64,000 bases of DNA from Spirosoma foliorum (GTDB taxonomy: Bacteria > Bacteroidota > Bacteroidia > Cytophagales > Spirosomataceae): assembly GCF_014117325.1 (NCBI RefSeq), contig NZ_CP059732.1:2108001-2172000 (forward strand), read 5' to 3'. Both the position numbers and the translations under genes were made by a program. This document shows, in pieces, positions 63,371 to 64,000 of this stretch (positions are counted from its first letter, which is position 1; each line of letters starts with the position of its first letter). Under the pieces are notes generated by a model. It did not search any database. It worked only from the letters and a program-made list of their open reading frames with translations, and was not told the origin of the DNA.

Positions 63371-63751
63371 CTAATTTCTTAGTTGCATGCTAGTTACTTC
63401 AAACGGCAAGGGAGAAATGTTCATTGTTTCTAGTAGATCTGACGTGAGAAAATAGCCGCTTACCCTCACCTTTAAGCTATCCTTGTCAAAGGCGGTTCCT
63501 AAATTACAGCTTCCCCAAGGCGTTCGATCTGCCTCATCAACACCGGTACTAAAAGACGGCACTATCTGGAAGCTAAATTCACCATTTTTTTGACTTCGTT
63601 GGACAATGATTGCAGGCCTATCTTGGATAAAACTCTGACGTCTAAGTAGGCCATAAGGTGACTGGCAAGGAGATGTTTGCCTACTTGCGTCTTCTTTTTC
63701 GCAGCTGATGAAGGCTACTAGCAAAAAGGAGAGTAAATGTTTGACACTCAT
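63371..63751 (-). CDS. Hypothetical lipoprotein
   Basis: 126 residues opening MSVKHLLSFLLVAFISCEKE, where FISC is a lipobox with Cys17, so it is a lipid-anchored protein. The mature part has two more Cys (SPCQSP and GSCNLG) that may form a disulfide, and beta-like stretches (EFSFQIVPSF, SLKVRVSGYFLTSD). I recognise no family. It is a single gene. Confidence 0.65.
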   Translation of the reverse strand: MSVKHLLSFLLVAFISCEKEDASRQTSPCQSPYGLLRRQSFIQDRPAIIVQRSQKNGEFSFQIVPSFSTGVDEADRTPWGSCNLGTAFDKDSLKVRVSGYFLTSDLLETMNISPLPFEVTSMQLRN

Positions 63752-63817
63752 GAGTTTTCGTTTTTACCAGGACTCATAAACTCCATAATGCGTTGGAATT
63801 GCATAGGCTCTTAAAAT

Positions 63818-63883
63818 CGCCCCATTTAAGAAGTGGATGATTGAAGGTTGCTTCGTATCACGAAGAGGAGCGTTTTCTTGAGA
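63818..63883 (+). repeat. Dispersed intergenic repeat, copy 15
   Basis: CGCCCCATTTAAG from 63818, AAGGTTG, CGTATCA (63854-63860), GAAGAGGAGCGTTTTCT and TGAGA (63879-63883). Only spacer follows to the window end. Confidence 0.6.
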
Positions 63884-64000
63884 ATATTTATAACGGTACT
63901 CTCAGAGGTTAATTTAATAACTGATGTTACGCAAGGCTAGTCTGTTTGTAGCAATGTCTAACTAAATTTACTCAAAAACACGACAAAATACGCTCATGGA

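Noticed and set aside
5161..63883. Dispersed repeats read as ribosome binding site plus ATG (GGAGCATTTTATG in the 53714 copy)
   Set aside because: The ATG is not kept in most copies (TGTGAGA, TTGAGA) and no conserved frame follows.
5161..63883. Dispersed repeats as ordinary intrinsic terminators
   Set aside because: The stem is short with a large loop, the T run lies inside the loop, and copies also occur in divergent promoter regions.

Overview
The window looks like the chromosome of a Bacteroidota, order Cytophagales, most probably Spirosoma or a close relative. This is inferred from a type IX secretion (T9SS) sorting domain, a one-protein hybrid two-component regulator, a TonB-type receptor with a carboxypeptidase-like leader domain, many AraC regulators and the wide spacing between genes. 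No rRNA, tRNA or CRISPR array was recognised.

Layout. 1-8.7 kb: secreted surface proteins on the minus strand (an N-T-x-G repeat protein cut by the window edge, a parallel beta-helix/PA14 protein, a leucine-rich-repeat/Ig/CBM-like T9SS cargo), with a complete IS between them. 8.8-18.3 kb: a hybrid sensor/regulator, small enzymes, an IS630 element, HxlR and AraC regulators and a dehydrogenase. 18.7-23.5 kb: a compact redox operon (DsrE-like, PNPOx-like, flavin reductase-ferredoxin, deaminase) with a TetR regulator whose palindromic operator occurs three times, and an AraC gene. 23.6-31.9 kb: a same-strand run of DsbA-like, CoA-type NUDIX, broken old yellow enzyme and a complete RND efflux system closed by a strong terminator. 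32-35.7 kb: hydrolase, DUF4142 and hypothetical proteins. 35.7-40.5 kb: an arsenic resistance island (arsR, arsM, arsC, arsN-like, acr3, metallophosphoesterase, second phosphatase-like reductase) with three related ArsR-type palindromes. 40.9-57.5 kb: scattered single genes and heavy IS traffic: a decayed IS1182, an ISAs1 inserted in a gene with a clean 9-bp target duplication, and a second ISAs1 that itself carries an IS110. 57.6-64 kb: a TonB-receptor-like protein opposite a LytTR two-component pair, an SDR pseudogene, a tiny membrane ORF and a lipoprotein.

Two window-wide patterns stand out. First, about 15 intergenic gaps carry copies of one short repeat (box A CGCCCRAATTA, then CGTCTCA, GTAGGAGC and TTTTnTGAGA, about 50-70 bp). 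All recognised copies point the same way although the genes beside them face both ways. Second, five genes are broken by exactly one extra base in a homopolymer of 7-9 bases. That is either a systematic sequence error or, less likely, phase variation. Two further genes and one transposase carry clean in-frame stop codons.
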